Shown here: piece after piece, positions 1 to 9,236 of the stretch | How the letters are laid out: each line of letters opens with the position of its first letter | How positions within the stretch are numbered: the first letter of the stretch is position 1 | Assembly (NCBI GenBank): GCA_016098155.1 | Contig: JAAAJB010000033.1 | Coordinates: 1 to 24,999 of the forward strand | From: Actinomortierella ambigua | Lineage: Eukaryota; Mortierellomycota; Mortierellomycetes; Mortierellales; Mortierellaceae | DNA length: 24,999 nt | Direction: 5' to 3' | Translations under genes and position numbers: made by a program | The notes under the pieces: model-generated | The model's input: only the letters and a program-made list of their open reading frames with translations | Database searches by the model: none | What the model was told of the DNA's origin: nothing

Positions 1-1765
1 AAAAAAAAAAAAAAAGGTAAAAGGTAAAAGGTAAAAGTAACAATAAGTAAGAGTGAATGAAAAGAATAAAGAAAAGAAAAAATACGCTCTCGCGAGCTAG
101 ACTACTACCTTCCTGAAGAGCACTATGATCATCATTGTCGTTGCACACCCTTCTCCTGGCATGTTTTGAGACATTTGTAATGTGAGCATAAATTTATGGG
201 AAGGGTCACCTGTATGGGGTTTTCTGGCATTGCGATATATCCATTGGTCTTGGCGACAAGAGATGAGGGCAGATCGGGGCCAGAGAACCTGAGGACCAAA
301 TATCTCTAGAGGTTGAATGTAGTGTGAGGAGGAATGGGGGGGGGGGTCCACAGCGCGGTTATGTCTGGCGGATAGAGGCTGACTTGAAGAGGTGACCATA
401 TCATACCTTCCATTTAAATGAGCCCTCTTACAGCATTGCTGTCGTCAGACACAAATACACGCACACTTGCTCGCGTTGCACCGAGACGACTGGACACATG
501 GTGTCCTATTCTTGTCAGAGTGGTTTTTTTTTTTTTAGTATCAAGAGGACACTCTGGTAAATGGGTGTGATATTGATTTTTATATTGCTATTTCGACAGG
601 GATGGGTGGGGGGGGGGAGAGTCAGCTTTGTGCCGTGTATCAAAATGGACAAGATAACAGTCCACGACCAGAAAGGCCTGTAAGCGCGGCCTGCAGTACG
701 ACCAGGAGGTCAATGATACCTTTATTAGTCCGTAGATGTCCTTCGTCCTCCATACCCTCCCTTCCAGAGACACACATGTATACTTCGCTCATATCTTTCC
801 ATTGGTCGCAGGTAAACGCTATTGGGCTTGTCGACTAAGACTTGGGCATGGAAGGGTAAACCAAATTCACAAGGTGCTCGAAGGGTAGACCCGCCATCAC
901 CATCGTACATGTCACCCTGCGAAAGCCAAATTGCAAAAGAGCACCGCAGGACTGCCAAAAACTGACCCATTGACCATATAGAATTTGGATATGCGAAAGA
1001 AGGAAAGAAAGTAGAAAAACAAAGTGTGCTTGTGTGTGTGTATGTGTGCGGTATAAGATGTGAATGTGTTGCAAACAGAGAACCTCTTTCCTGCGCTCTA
1101 CTCTATTTTCTGCCTTTCTCTTTTGCGAATTGCTTTCCTCTCTTTCATATTTTTCGCTGTCTCTCACCCCCACTATCGTGTTCAGCACACTCTCACTTAC
1201 ACACCCACCTTGCCCTCACCCTTGCTCGACCGTTCACAATCCCGCTCATTCCATTCACCAACGACATTACCTCATGGTGCACTCCAATGGGTAAGATGCC
1301 AAACTGCATGCCTTGCCCCCTCTACTCTCAGTTGCCAGCTCTCTGACTTTACTCTCCCTCACCCCCCTCCCTCTCTCTTTCTCTCTCCACTTGATTTTTT
1401 TTCTTGTGTGTGTGGAAGGAGAGAAAAGAGAAGGAGTGAGGTAGGCAGAAGGGAAGGGGTGAAGCTAGGGAGAGGAAGAGTGAATGGTCCGTTCATCTTT
1501 GCACCTATGGCAGGTCTGCACCATCGACAGCAGCGAGAAGGGACCCTGATCCACCACACTTAAATTTCGTGTTGGGATCACCAGCTGAACGGTCGGTCCC
1601 TGGGCGGAGCCTTTTTCTCTGCCATTCCTCCTGATCCCTTGCACCGTTTCTTATCTGCCGCTCCCTTTAGCCGTCTTTCTTTCTTACTTTTTTTCTTTTT
1701 TTTTTTCATCCCCCTTACCGCCGCACAGGCTGACGAAGGGGGCAGGGGAGAGACTGAATTAGGGT
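1..1765. other. Upstream region of the kinase gene, no confident gene
   Basis: No open frame here resembles a protein I recognise. The left end carries an A-rich tract with three copies of the 7-mer GGTAAAA (about 16-36). G homopolymers lie near 335-346 and 606-617. From about 1080 to 1760 the plus strand is strongly pyrimidine-rich, as is usual for promoters and 5' leaders in these fungi. A donor-like GGGTAAGA at 1289-1296 suggests a leader intron (listed separately). Minus-strand frames of 60-117 codons at 97-399, 588-773, 725-970 and 835-1188 are open, but they show no domain, repeat or convincing splice partner. Confidence 0.6.
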
Positions 1766-1882
1766 GATTGGATCACAGCGCTCATGCCCTCTTTTTTATT
1801 TTACCCTCCTTCCACATAGCCCAATTCTGGCCAACTCGTCTGCGTCCCTCAGTCTCTTTTGACCATCTTTCTTCTGTCACAG
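1291..1882 (+). other. Candidate intron in the 5' leader of the kinase gene
   Basis: A good donor (CAATGG then GTAAGATG) at 1291 can pair with a pyrimidine-rich acceptor, TTCTTCTGTCACAG, ending at 1882. An alternative acceptor, TTCCACATAG, ends at 1819. A short upstream ATG at 1274 (reading M-V-H-S-N-G) lies just before the donor. None of the tested joins brings that ATG into frame with the kinase, so it would act as an upstream ORF. This is inferred from splice-site consensus only. Confidence 0.3.
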
Positions 1883-1965
1883 GCGCCTCTTCGCCATCCG
1901 AGCCCTCTTCGTCGCTTCAAGACCCATCTCAGTCACTACTAGAGTCATTTCCAAACCTCCCCACC

Positions 1966-4900
1966 ATGCCTTCCATGTCCTTGGCCCACGCAACCCGCAA
2001 AGTCCGTTCAGTGACACCTTCCGGTTGTACTTCTCCAGCTTCTCAGCTGGGAGGGCCAACCCCACTACAACCCAATTACACAACCCATGGACGTTGTTGT
2101 TCTGAGGTCTCAAATTTCGCATCCACGTGCGCTCTTTCGCCCTCCACAACAAAATTGTTTGCTTCAGCTCCAGTGCCCTGCCCCCCTCCTATACCACCCA
2201 AGTCCCCAACTCGTTTTCTCTCGCACCCTCTTCCATCTCGCCTCCCTCCCCCTTTGGCGCCAAAGGCGTCATCGAGGCACAGCCGCCCGCTGACGACTTT
2301 TGCTGCCCCGTCTACTTCTGCTACCCCGTCTGCTTCTGCTGCCCTGCCTACTTCCTTTGTCCCTCCCCCTTCTCTTCCGTTCACCGCCCCTCCTCTCCAG
2401 ACCACACCTTCTCAAGACTGTTGGCACCCTCAATGCCTAGACCTAATACTCGGCGACGAGATCGGCAGCGGTGCCTCAGCCAAGGTCTTCATCGGGCACT
2501 GGAGAGGCCTGCGGGTGGCGGTCAAGGAATGGACAGTCGCGGATGGAGACGGGATAATTCTGCACGAGATCGAGCTTCACAAACGGCTCCGTCACGACAA
2601 CATCATCCAGTTCCTGGAGGCCGGGTTGGTGGACGGTACTCGCAACGTCATGGTCACGGCCTTTGCGAAGCACGGTAATCTAAGCCAGGTCCTCCAAGGC
2701 TATCGTCTCGGCGTCAAGCTGGACTGGGCGATCAAGACGAAGATGGGGGGCGAGATTGCCAGCGCGTTGGTGTATTTGCACGCCATGGGTATCATCCATC
2801 GCGACCTAAAGTGCGCGAACGTGCTCGTCAACGCACACCTCGAGGCTCGTCTCTGTGATTTCGGACATGCCTTAGATACAAATAGCCCTGCATGCAGCAG
2901 CAGCAGCAGTCACAGGCTGGCCCGCCCTGTTGGTACGTCTCGCTGGTGGGCCCCTGAGCTGATGCGAGATTTTACCAGTCACTCGACAGCTTCAGATATG
3001 TACGCGCTGGGCATGGTCCTGTGGGAGATGGCAGCGGACGGCATGGAGCCGTTCAAACATCTCATCAGCCCTTATTTCGCCCAACACGTTCTATCTGGTG
3101 GCCGGGAAACGATCCCAGAGGGGACGCCAGATGACTTTTCTTGGTGGATCCAACGGTGCTGGAAGGAAAATCCAGCGGATCGGCCGAAAGCCGATGAAAT
3201 GGTCCATGTCGAGATCTCTGGTTTTGGGGCGCTGGCCCGCAATGGCTGGAGTACACTCAGCGTTTCGAAAACGACCATCCGCCACAAGTCGTTGCTGCCG
3301 CCGCCGTCACCGCCTAGTGCAGGTTCCCTCATGAAGGGAGTGGCCGACGAGACAATGTCGCCAGCTCGCGCCAAAAGCATCCGCCGCCGTGGCCGGCATT
3401 GGATCAGGAGTGACCTGACAGCAATTGGCGAATGGGGCATGACCGAGGTAATGTCGATTTATCTGCCTGGTCTCTCCGACCAATGCCTCGCCTATGTCGC
3501 TGAAGCCGTCAACGGTAACAGATCTGCCCAGCTCACACTCGGACGCTGGCGGCTTTACGGGGCGGAGGGATTGCCGATCAACCACAAGGAAGCCCATCAT
3601 TGGCTCAACCTCGCTGCAAAAGAACCCCATGGTCTCGCCTCGGCCTCTCGCCTGCTCAGCGCACTCTACGAGCGCGGTGTCGGCGTCATCGCCGACCCCA
3701 ACCAGGCCTTCCAGTTCCTGATCCAGGCCGCCCAGCAGGGCGATCTGCGCTCCCAGCTCGAGGTCTCTGCGCGGTATCGCACTAGCCACCACGATATCAG
3801 CAGCACCACCACCACCAACTCCTGGGCCCCATGTGATGCTGCGACGGCGGCGTTCGAGTGGATGTATCGAGCAGCCGAGAGTGGGGCAGCTGTGGCCGAG
3901 TATGGTCTTGGATGGCACTACGAGTATGGGTTTGGCGTCGTCGCTGATCAGGCCGAGGCGACAAGGTTATATCACCAAGCGGCGAAAAAGGGCGATCGGC
4001 AAGCGCAGAATAGGCTAGGGTGGTTGCATCAAGTGGGCCAAGGAGGTGGCGGTGTTGCGGTGGTACAACACAACATTGAGACTGCCGTCAACTTTTACCG
4101 CGAGGCAGCAGCGCAGGGCCACGTCGAGGCCCACTTTCGACTGTATGCGCTCTATGCCCGCGGATACCGCCGCTGTGGCCGCTGTCACCGCCATAGTCTG
4201 GAAACCCGGCTGCACCAGCAGCTGCGAAAGTACCGACGACAGACGTTGAACGCTCTATCCGGTAGTACTGCTGCAGCTGCATCAACATCAACAATATCAA
4301 CATCAACATCAGCATCATCACCATCACCAGCGGCAGTCGCAGCAACAAACACCTTTTGCCATCTAAACCAGTTGGACCATATCCGCCGCCGAGCCGCCAT
4401 GAACGACCCTGTTGCGTTGTTCGACCTCGGACAAATTTACGAGCACGGCGACGACGGCCTGTATCTCCTCCAGCCAGATGACCTCAAAGCCTGCGAACTC
4501 TACAAGCGAGCCGTCCAACTCAAGCATGTGCCAGCCTTTCGAGCTCTTGGGGCACTCTACCTCAGCGGTCGACTTGGCCATGAGGCCTATCAAGAGGCCC
4601 AGGCCATGCTTATTTATGCAGCGGACCGCGGCGATGTGCAGGCGATGACGTGGCTGGCCTGGAGCCTTCTCCTCAAAGAAGGGGAGGTCTCGACAAAGCC
4701 ATCGGCAGTAGCAGCAGTAGCAGCAGCAGCCGTTGCTGACATCGACGACGAGAACATGGGTACTATCGATGCCAAATACCAGCAGGCGGAGGATGTCAAT
4801 GGAGCGATTCACTGGCTGATAAGAGCAGCATCGCAGGCGGAGCCTATCGCGCTCGCCACATTGGGGCGGCTGTACGACCGTGGCGAGGCCGGGCTGGCCA

Positions 4901-5082
4901 AGGACCCCGAGCGAGCACGTAGCTACTATCTTCAAGCGGCGCGATCTGGCAACCCGACAGCGCAGATCTGGCTGAGCAAGACCTATGCCAGTGCTGGCGA
5001 CGGTGGGGGTGACGGTGACGGCGATGCCTGGAACTGGGAAGAGCTTGCGGAGCATTGGTTTGCGGTGGCGAGCCAGCAGTGA
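1966..5082 (+). CDS. Protein kinase with C-terminal Sel1 repeats
   Basis: Probable signalling kinase of about 1038 aa joined to a Sel1 (TPR-like) scaffold. I chose the ATG at 1966 because CCACCATGCC is an excellent fungal context; the frame stays open upstream to a weaker ATG at 1768. Residues 1-155 are Pro/Ser-rich and look disordered. The kinase domain (about 160-420) is complete: G-loop GSGASAKV at 167-174, VAVK lysine 187, alpha-C Glu201, HRDLKCAN with Asp280 and Asn285, DFG at 298-300, APE at 329-331 and the DMYALGMVLWEM helix. It resembles tyrosine-kinase-like Ser/Thr kinases and should be active. From about 515 to 1025 run roughly nine or ten Sel1 repeats of the form A..LG..Y..G.GV..D...A..(W/Y)...AA..G, which usually mediate protein-protein contacts. 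An Ala/Ser/Thr-rich insert (about 766-795) and an Ala-rich run (about 910-925) interrupt the repeats. Substrate and partners are unknown. The stop is 169 bp from the convergent SYF2 gene. Confidence 0.93.
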   Translation: MPSMSLAHATRKVRSVTPSGCTSPASQLGGPTPLQPNYTTHGRCCSEVSNFASTCALSPSTTKLFASAPVPCPPPIPPKSPTRFLSHPLPSRLPPPLAPKASSRHSRPLTTFAAPSTSATPSASAALPTSFVPPPSLPFTAPPLQTTPSQDCWHPQCLDLILGDEIGSGASAKVFIGHWRGLRVAVKEWTVADGDGIILHEIELHKRLRHDNIIQFLEAGLVDGTRNVMVTAFAKHGNLSQVLQGYRLGVKLDWAIKTKMGGEIASALVYLHAMGIIHRDLKCANVLVNAHLEARLCDFGHALDTNSPACSSSSSHRLARPVGTSRWWAPELMRDFTSHSTASDMYALGMVLWEMAADGMEPFKHLISPYFAQHVLSGGRETIPEGTPDDFSWWIQRCWKENPADRPKADEMVHVEISGFGALARNGWSTLSVSKTTIRHKSLLPPPSPPSAGSLMKGVADETMSPARAKSIRRRGRHWIRSDLTAIGEWGMTEVMSIYLPGLSDQCLAYVAEAVNGNRSAQLTLGRWRLYGAEGLPINHKEAHHWLNLAAKEPHGLASASRLLSALYERGVGVIADPNQAFQFLIQAAQQGDLRSQLEVSARYRTSHHDISSTTTTNSWAPCDAATAAFEWMYRAAESGAAVAEYGLGWHYEYGFGVVADQAEATRLYHQAAKKGDRQAQNRLGWLHQVGQGGGGVAVVQHNIETAVNFYREAAAQGHVEAHFRLYALYARGYRRCGRCHRHSLETRLHQQLRKYRRQTLNALSGSTAAAASTSTISTSTSASSPSPAAVAATNTFCHLNQLDHIRRRAAMNDPVALFDLGQIYEHGDDGLYLLQPDDLKACELYKRAVQLKHVPAFRALGALYLSGRLGHEAYQEAQAMLIYAADRGDVQAMTWLAWSLLLKEGEVSTKPSAVAAVAAAAVADIDDENMGTIDAKYQQAEDVNGAIHWLIRAASQAEPIALATLGRLYDRGEAGLAKDPERARSYYLQAARSGNPTAQIWLSKTYASAGDGGGDGDGDAWNWEELAEHWFAVASQQ

Positions 5083-5251
5083 TATCGAGCTTTGTTTAAT
5101 TTGACTTGAACATAATAATTACTTATAGAAAAAAAAAATACCCAACACGTTGTAATATAGACCATTAAGTAACCCCCAAAAAATGATTAAATAGATAAAA
5201 GGGACGCTGGATGATAATGTGGCACAATGCCGAGATGTATTATGACTATTT
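5083..5251. other. Convergent 3' ends of kinase and SYF2 genes
   Basis: This 169-bp AT-rich spacer separates two stop codons that face each other. It holds AT-rich poly(A)-signal-like words on both strands (for example CATAATAATTAC near 5110 and GATTAAATAGATAAAAG near 5183). The two 3' UTRs must be short or must overlap as antisense. Confidence 0.6.
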
Positions 5252-6775
5252 TCACAACGCAGTTCCACGCTCAAAGTTGTCTCGGATCTCCTTGGTGAAG
5301 CGATCATAGTATCTGGACAACTTTTGGTTGAATCGCTGGTTGGCATCGTTGATGTAGTTGACGTCGGCATCCTCGTCGTGTGCCTTGCGCTTGAAGCGCT
5401 TCGAACGCAGGTCGATTTGCTTTGCCACATCGGCTGCCATCCGGTCAACCGCACCCTTCTCTGGCTTTGCGTCCGACAAGAATGAAACAGAGTTGGCATC
5501 GCGATAGAATCCTGCTTCTTCTTCGTCCTCCTGGTTCGCCGCCTGTTCCTTCTTGGTGTTGTAGGCTGCCAGATTGGGTTTCATCGTTGACACTTGGCGA
5601 ATGTACTTTTTGTGGTTGGCATGACCCCAATCTAACAGTGAAAAGAAAAATTGGTGTGTTAGATACCAACTTGCTTGACAACCATGGCGACCACAATCCA
5701 ACTCCCACACCTCCAGAAATGCCAACTCACCGATAAACTCATTATTCCTCCGCTCCTTCTTCGCCTCCTCCTTTTCGTTCCACTTTTCCACACTCTCGAC
5801 AGAGTAGCCCCAGAATTGTGAACGCTCATAGTCTTCGCCTGCTTCTTCCATCTCCTGCTTCTCCAGCATCTTTTCGGCCTCTTGACGGAGCCTCTCTTTC
5901 TTAGTATCCTCTTTATGGCTGGTCTTGGAACGTTGGTGCTCTGAAATGATATCCGCACGGTTGGCTTGTCGAGATTGGCTCTATTGGACATCGGTCAATA
6001 AAAGCAACAGAGACAGGTCAGATTTTTGCGTGAACGCGTATATGTAAATGCGCAGAGTATTTTTCTTCTGACTCAAATGCTTTCGCTGCCACATCAGGCA
6101 GTCGATCACAAGCTGTGGCTGTCTTACCATTTGTTGGCGAATATTCTTGAGCCTTTCCATACGCTCCTTCATTGTCAATGGCTTTTGCTGGCTTGAAGAG
6201 CCGGAGGCGCCCTCCGCGGCCTGCTCTTGCGATGGCTGCTCCTTCTCTTGGGTATCATGGTCCATGGGTGCGTCCTCTGGTGCACTTGGCACCGATTCTT
6301 TGGGTGTTGGCTCTGCTGCAGATGATTTGTTGGCAGCCTTGCCTTTGCCTTTCCGAGTCTTTGGTGCCTTTGCCGCAACATCTGTCTCCATGGGCTCGGC
6401 ATTATCTTCTTTGGCAACCTCCTGGACCGCATCTCTCTTCCTCTTCTTCGTCTCAGCAGCCTCCTTAGCTTCGACCTCCATGCTGACGGCCTTTTGGGCC
6501 ATTTCTACCTCTTCCTTAGCCTGCTCTTGGTCGCATTGGTCCTGTGATTGTTGCTCTTCTGTCTCCTGTTTCTTTGGATGTGCTGGCGGGTGCTCCTGGG
6601 CTTCTTCTTGATGGCGATCCTCCTGGTCGTCTTGTTGCTTCTGCTGCTGCTCCAGTTCGGCAGCCTCCTTATCAGCAGCCTTCTCTGCCTTTGTCTTGCG
6701 GCCTCCTCGCTTGGCTACGGGAGCCTCTTCTGTCTTTGCACTGGCTTTCCTCGCAGCAGCTCTCTTGGGTGGCAT
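5252..6775 (-). CDS. SYF2: SYF2-like pre-mRNA splicing factor, three exons
   Basis: Component of the NineTeen/Prp19-associated spliceosome (Syf2/p29 family), acting in the nucleus. Exons on the minus strand are 6775-6128, 5980-5731 and 5631-5252, giving 425 aa. Intron 1 (5981-6127) has donor GTAAGA and acceptor AATAG. Intron 2 (5632-5730) has donor GTGAGT, branch TCTAACA and acceptor TGTTAG. Family hallmarks are MKERMERLKNIRQQM at the domain start (about 202-216), GEDYERSQFWGYSVESVEKW, the GHANHKKYIRQV region, D.DVNYINDANQRFNQKL, and the terminal RDNFERGTAL, which closely matches the RGT(A/V) end of Syf2 proteins. I chose the ATG at 6775 (context CAACATGCC) over one 13 codons upstream. Yeast and human Syf2 are about 215-245 aa. 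The extra ~190 N-terminal residues here are Glu/Gln/Lys/Ala-rich with basic clusters (PPKRAAARK, TRKGKGKAANK) that could be nuclear localisation signals. Confidence 0.93.
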
Positions 6776-7656
6776 GTTGTGTGTAACAAAAGTGAATGGA
6801 GGGTTCGAATGCATTTCTGCATGCGCGCTAGATCAACCTTTTAGCCGCCAGATTTATTTTCCCTCGGTGACGTGTTTTAGTCAGCATAAGCAACAATATT
6901 CCTGGCTTAACTCACTGGACTCAAGTTGCTCTTTCTCCAAAATACCTGTTACTCACTCGCCTTCATACACCCCCACCTCTCCCTCTTAACCCTGTTCCTC
7001 GGAGGTGAGTGAATGGCGTGAATGTGTGTGTCAAAATGGATGGCATGATGCTTGTCTCTCTCGTTCGTCTACTCACGTAGTAGGACTATTGCGGAGTCAG
7101 GGTGTCTGAGACTTTACTAATACGCATGGATCATGTATGTCTATCTGTCCATCTCTGTCTGTCTGTCTATGTCTGTCCGTCTGTTCGTCCGTCCGTCCGT
7201 CCGTCAATGTCATGCCGGATATTTATGCAGTGCGATGCCATCGACTCTGCTTCTCGTACCATCTCGATGTACGTGCAGCCCACCATCCTTCTCTCCTTCC
7301 ATCCCTCTCTTCCTCAGCCCAACCAACCCAGCTCCATAGCACCATCCACACGGCCTCATTGGTCTCTAAAAGCTTAAGCTCACAAAAGGTCGTTGGGTTA
7401 CCTCGACCATCTCTCACCGCACCCTACTCTGTCTCCTTGTCATCGTCCTCGATTGGTGCCCATTGGTGGATTCCTCGTGGATCGTTCCGAAAAAAGGGGT
7501 ACCATTGCAGGTCTCCCAACGTTCCTTTTTTTTTGTTCTCACATTCACTCTCTTTCCTTCTCTCCTCTCTCACTCTCACTCTCTCCCTTTTTGTCTCCTT
7601 TCCCTCCAGTCCTTTCACACGCAGCAGATAACAACGGTGCCTTTTCTCCGTCCATC
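6776..7656. promoter_or_regulatory. Shared divergent promoter region, SYF2 and METTL26-like gene
   Basis: These 881 bp lie between the divergent start codons of the SYF2 and methyltransferase genes, so they must hold both promoters and 5' leaders. The right third (about 7400-7620) is pyrimidine-rich on the plus strand, consistent with the leader of the methyltransferase gene. A tetranucleotide repeat lies in the middle (separate entry). I see no convincing TATA box, and the open frames here are low-complexity or random-looking. Confidence 0.6.
7141..7205 (+). repeat. TCTG/TCCG tetranucleotide repeat
   Basis: About 65 bp of imperfect 4-bp units runs from CTGTCTGTCTGTC into GTCCGTCCGTCCGTCCGTC. 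The unit changes from TCTG to TCCG partway, as expected of a mutated microsatellite. It lies near the midpoint of the divergent promoter region. Confidence 0.9.
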
Positions 7657-8672
7657 ATGTCCTCGGCAAGCGCTTCCAACGACACCCAGAACTCAACCAT
7701 CGCCTCCAATACTGACATTACTGCATCGGGCGAGGGCGGTGGTGTGTTTCAACAGAACATGAGCGAGTTTGTCCAGGTCAGCTCAAAGGTCTTTTTCGCG
7801 GCTGCAGAGCGGAACAAAGACGCCATCTACGAACAGCTCAGGCCGTTCCTGGCCAAGGCCACCCTAGGTATGGAAAACAATAGCCTCCTTTTCCTTCTTC
7901 CCCACATTCTGGAAGCACAGTCGGTTGAAAGATTTTTTGCTTGCTGTTTGTTTCACTTGGTGCACATTTGCTAAACCACACAGTCGCTCTTCTTCTCCCT
8001 TTCTTTGTTTTCCCCACCCCCTTTCCCTCCCTACCCCCCTCTGTCTTTTTTTTTAAAAAAAAAATAGTGCTGGAGGTTGGATCTGGCTCTGGACAGCATA
8101 TTACTCATTTCGCTAAGGACTTTCCACAAGTTGTCTTCCAGCCAACTGAATACGACCCCAACCTGCTCAAATCCATCGTTGCCTATACCAATGACTTGTC
8201 CAAACATCGGATCCAACCGCCTTTGGAGCTCAACGCCACCGACAAGTCCCATTGGGACCAAGTCCTGAGAGCAGGCCATCGGGCCCTTCATCATCCAACC
8301 AAGTCCTCTGTCCCATTTGACGAAAAGCAAGAACAAGGGCCGGTGTATGATCTGGTGATGACGACGAACGTGTTGCACATCACGCCATGGATCGTGACCG
8401 AGTCGATCGTGAAGGGCGCAGGTCAGATGCTCAAGCCGGGCGGTCATTTGATTATCTATGGACCTTTCAGGAGGCATGGTATCTTTAGCACAGAGAGCAA
8501 TCGAGAGTTTGATGAGACGTTGCGCAGTCGCGATCCGTCGTGGGGCGTACGCGATCTGGAAGTTGTGCAGGCTTTTGCAGAAAAGGAGGCCCATCTGGTG
8601 CTAAAGGATGTGCGAGATATGCCTGCAAACAACTATTTGGTGATCTTTGAGAAGAAAAAGCACGAACAATGA
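7657..8672 (+). CDS. METTL26/DUF938-type SAM-dependent methyltransferase, two exons
   Basis: Predicted class I S-adenosylmethionine methyltransferase of the UPF0585/DUF938 family (human METTL26, formerly C16orf13); the natural substrate is not established. Exons 7657-7867 and 8068-8672 give 271 aa. The join CTA-G|TG restores the SAM motif VLEVGSGSGQH at about 71-81. Also visible are the acidic post-motif FQPTEYDP, the motif IV-like YDLVMTTNVLHITPW, LKPGGHLIIYGPF, and the family signature STESNREFDETLRSRDPSWGVRDLE, here cited by its core residues N-FD-LR-RDP-WG-RD, followed by MPANNYLVIFEK near the C-terminus. The N-terminal ~55 residues are Ser/Thr/Asn-rich and longer than in the ~200-aa human protein. 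I chose the ATG at 7657 because it is the first in the frame after a pyrimidine-rich leader and precedes a plausible conserved helix (RNKDAIYEQLRPFL). The 200-nt intron is unusual at its 3' end (see findings). Confidence 0.9.
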
Positions 8673-9236
8673 AGAGGGAAACGAAAGGAAGGGGAGAAGG
8701 AGAGAGAGAGAGAGACAGTAGAAGAATCTTTCGAGATTTACAATTGTGCCATCACACCCTTGAGAGGAGAAAGAGAAAGAGTTGGCTAAATAGATATTCA
8801 ATAATACAATAATACACTCGATAACTGAGACTATCCCCCTGACTCTGTTTAGGAAGGCCTTTCTTTTTCTCTTGTTTTCCGTAGAGCAAACCACACGACT
8901 GGCGTTGGTTACCAAGTATGGCCGCCTGTAGGTTGCAGGTTGTCAGCTGCAAAGGTGCCTGGGCGCCAGGGCACGGACTGTCTTGTAACACGATGAAGGG
9001 GGGCAGCATACACGAAATCGACACTGTTGCGCCCTCCCCCATCAGCGATGGAGGGGGTATATCATTGTGGACTAATTTTTTTTGCTTGGGTGCGTTAGCT
9101 CAACAGTTCAATACTACAAACCACTACTACTCAAACAACAGCTTCACAGTAAGAACCTTGGATCGCTGCTCGATCCCGCACCCTTTTTGGCCTTTTTTTT
9201 TCTGTTTGGTCAGCTGATCAACTTTGTTTACGTTAC
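8673..9236 (+). other. 3' flank of methyltransferase gene and leader of short gene
   Basis: A GA-rich tract follows the stop (about 8673-8716). AATAAT-type words near 8797-8813 could be the poly(A) site of the methyltransferase gene. A TATA-like GGTATATCATT at about 9055-9065 precedes an apparently untranslated exon (about 9090-9148). That exon ends at donor GTAAGA (9149) and joins the acceptor TTTGGTCAG ending at 9213, a 65-nt leader intron for the candidate gene at 9237. No other gene is seen. Confidence 0.45.

Noticed and set aside
97..399. 100-codon minus-strand frame near the left edge
   Set aside because: No domain, ordinary length for chance, and nothing upstream to suggest a promoter or splice partner.
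588..1188. Overlapping minus-strand frames of 61-117 codons
   Set aside because: Several frames are open at once, and the longest contains Thr-His repeats from TGTG DNA. No splice model linked them convincingly.
4363..5055. 230-codon minus-strand frame opposite the kinase-Sel1 gene
   Set aside because: Antisense shadow of a GC-biased coding region whose plus frame has clear Sel1 repeats.
8031..8594. 187-codon minus-strand frame opposite the methyltransferase
   Set aside because: Antisense shadow; the plus strand encodes recognisable SAM motifs and the DUF938 signature.
7941..8672. Methyltransferase frame beginning at 7941
   Set aside because: It reads through the intron from a TTG codon. 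The 7867/8068 splice gives a proper ATG start and a continuous SAM motif.
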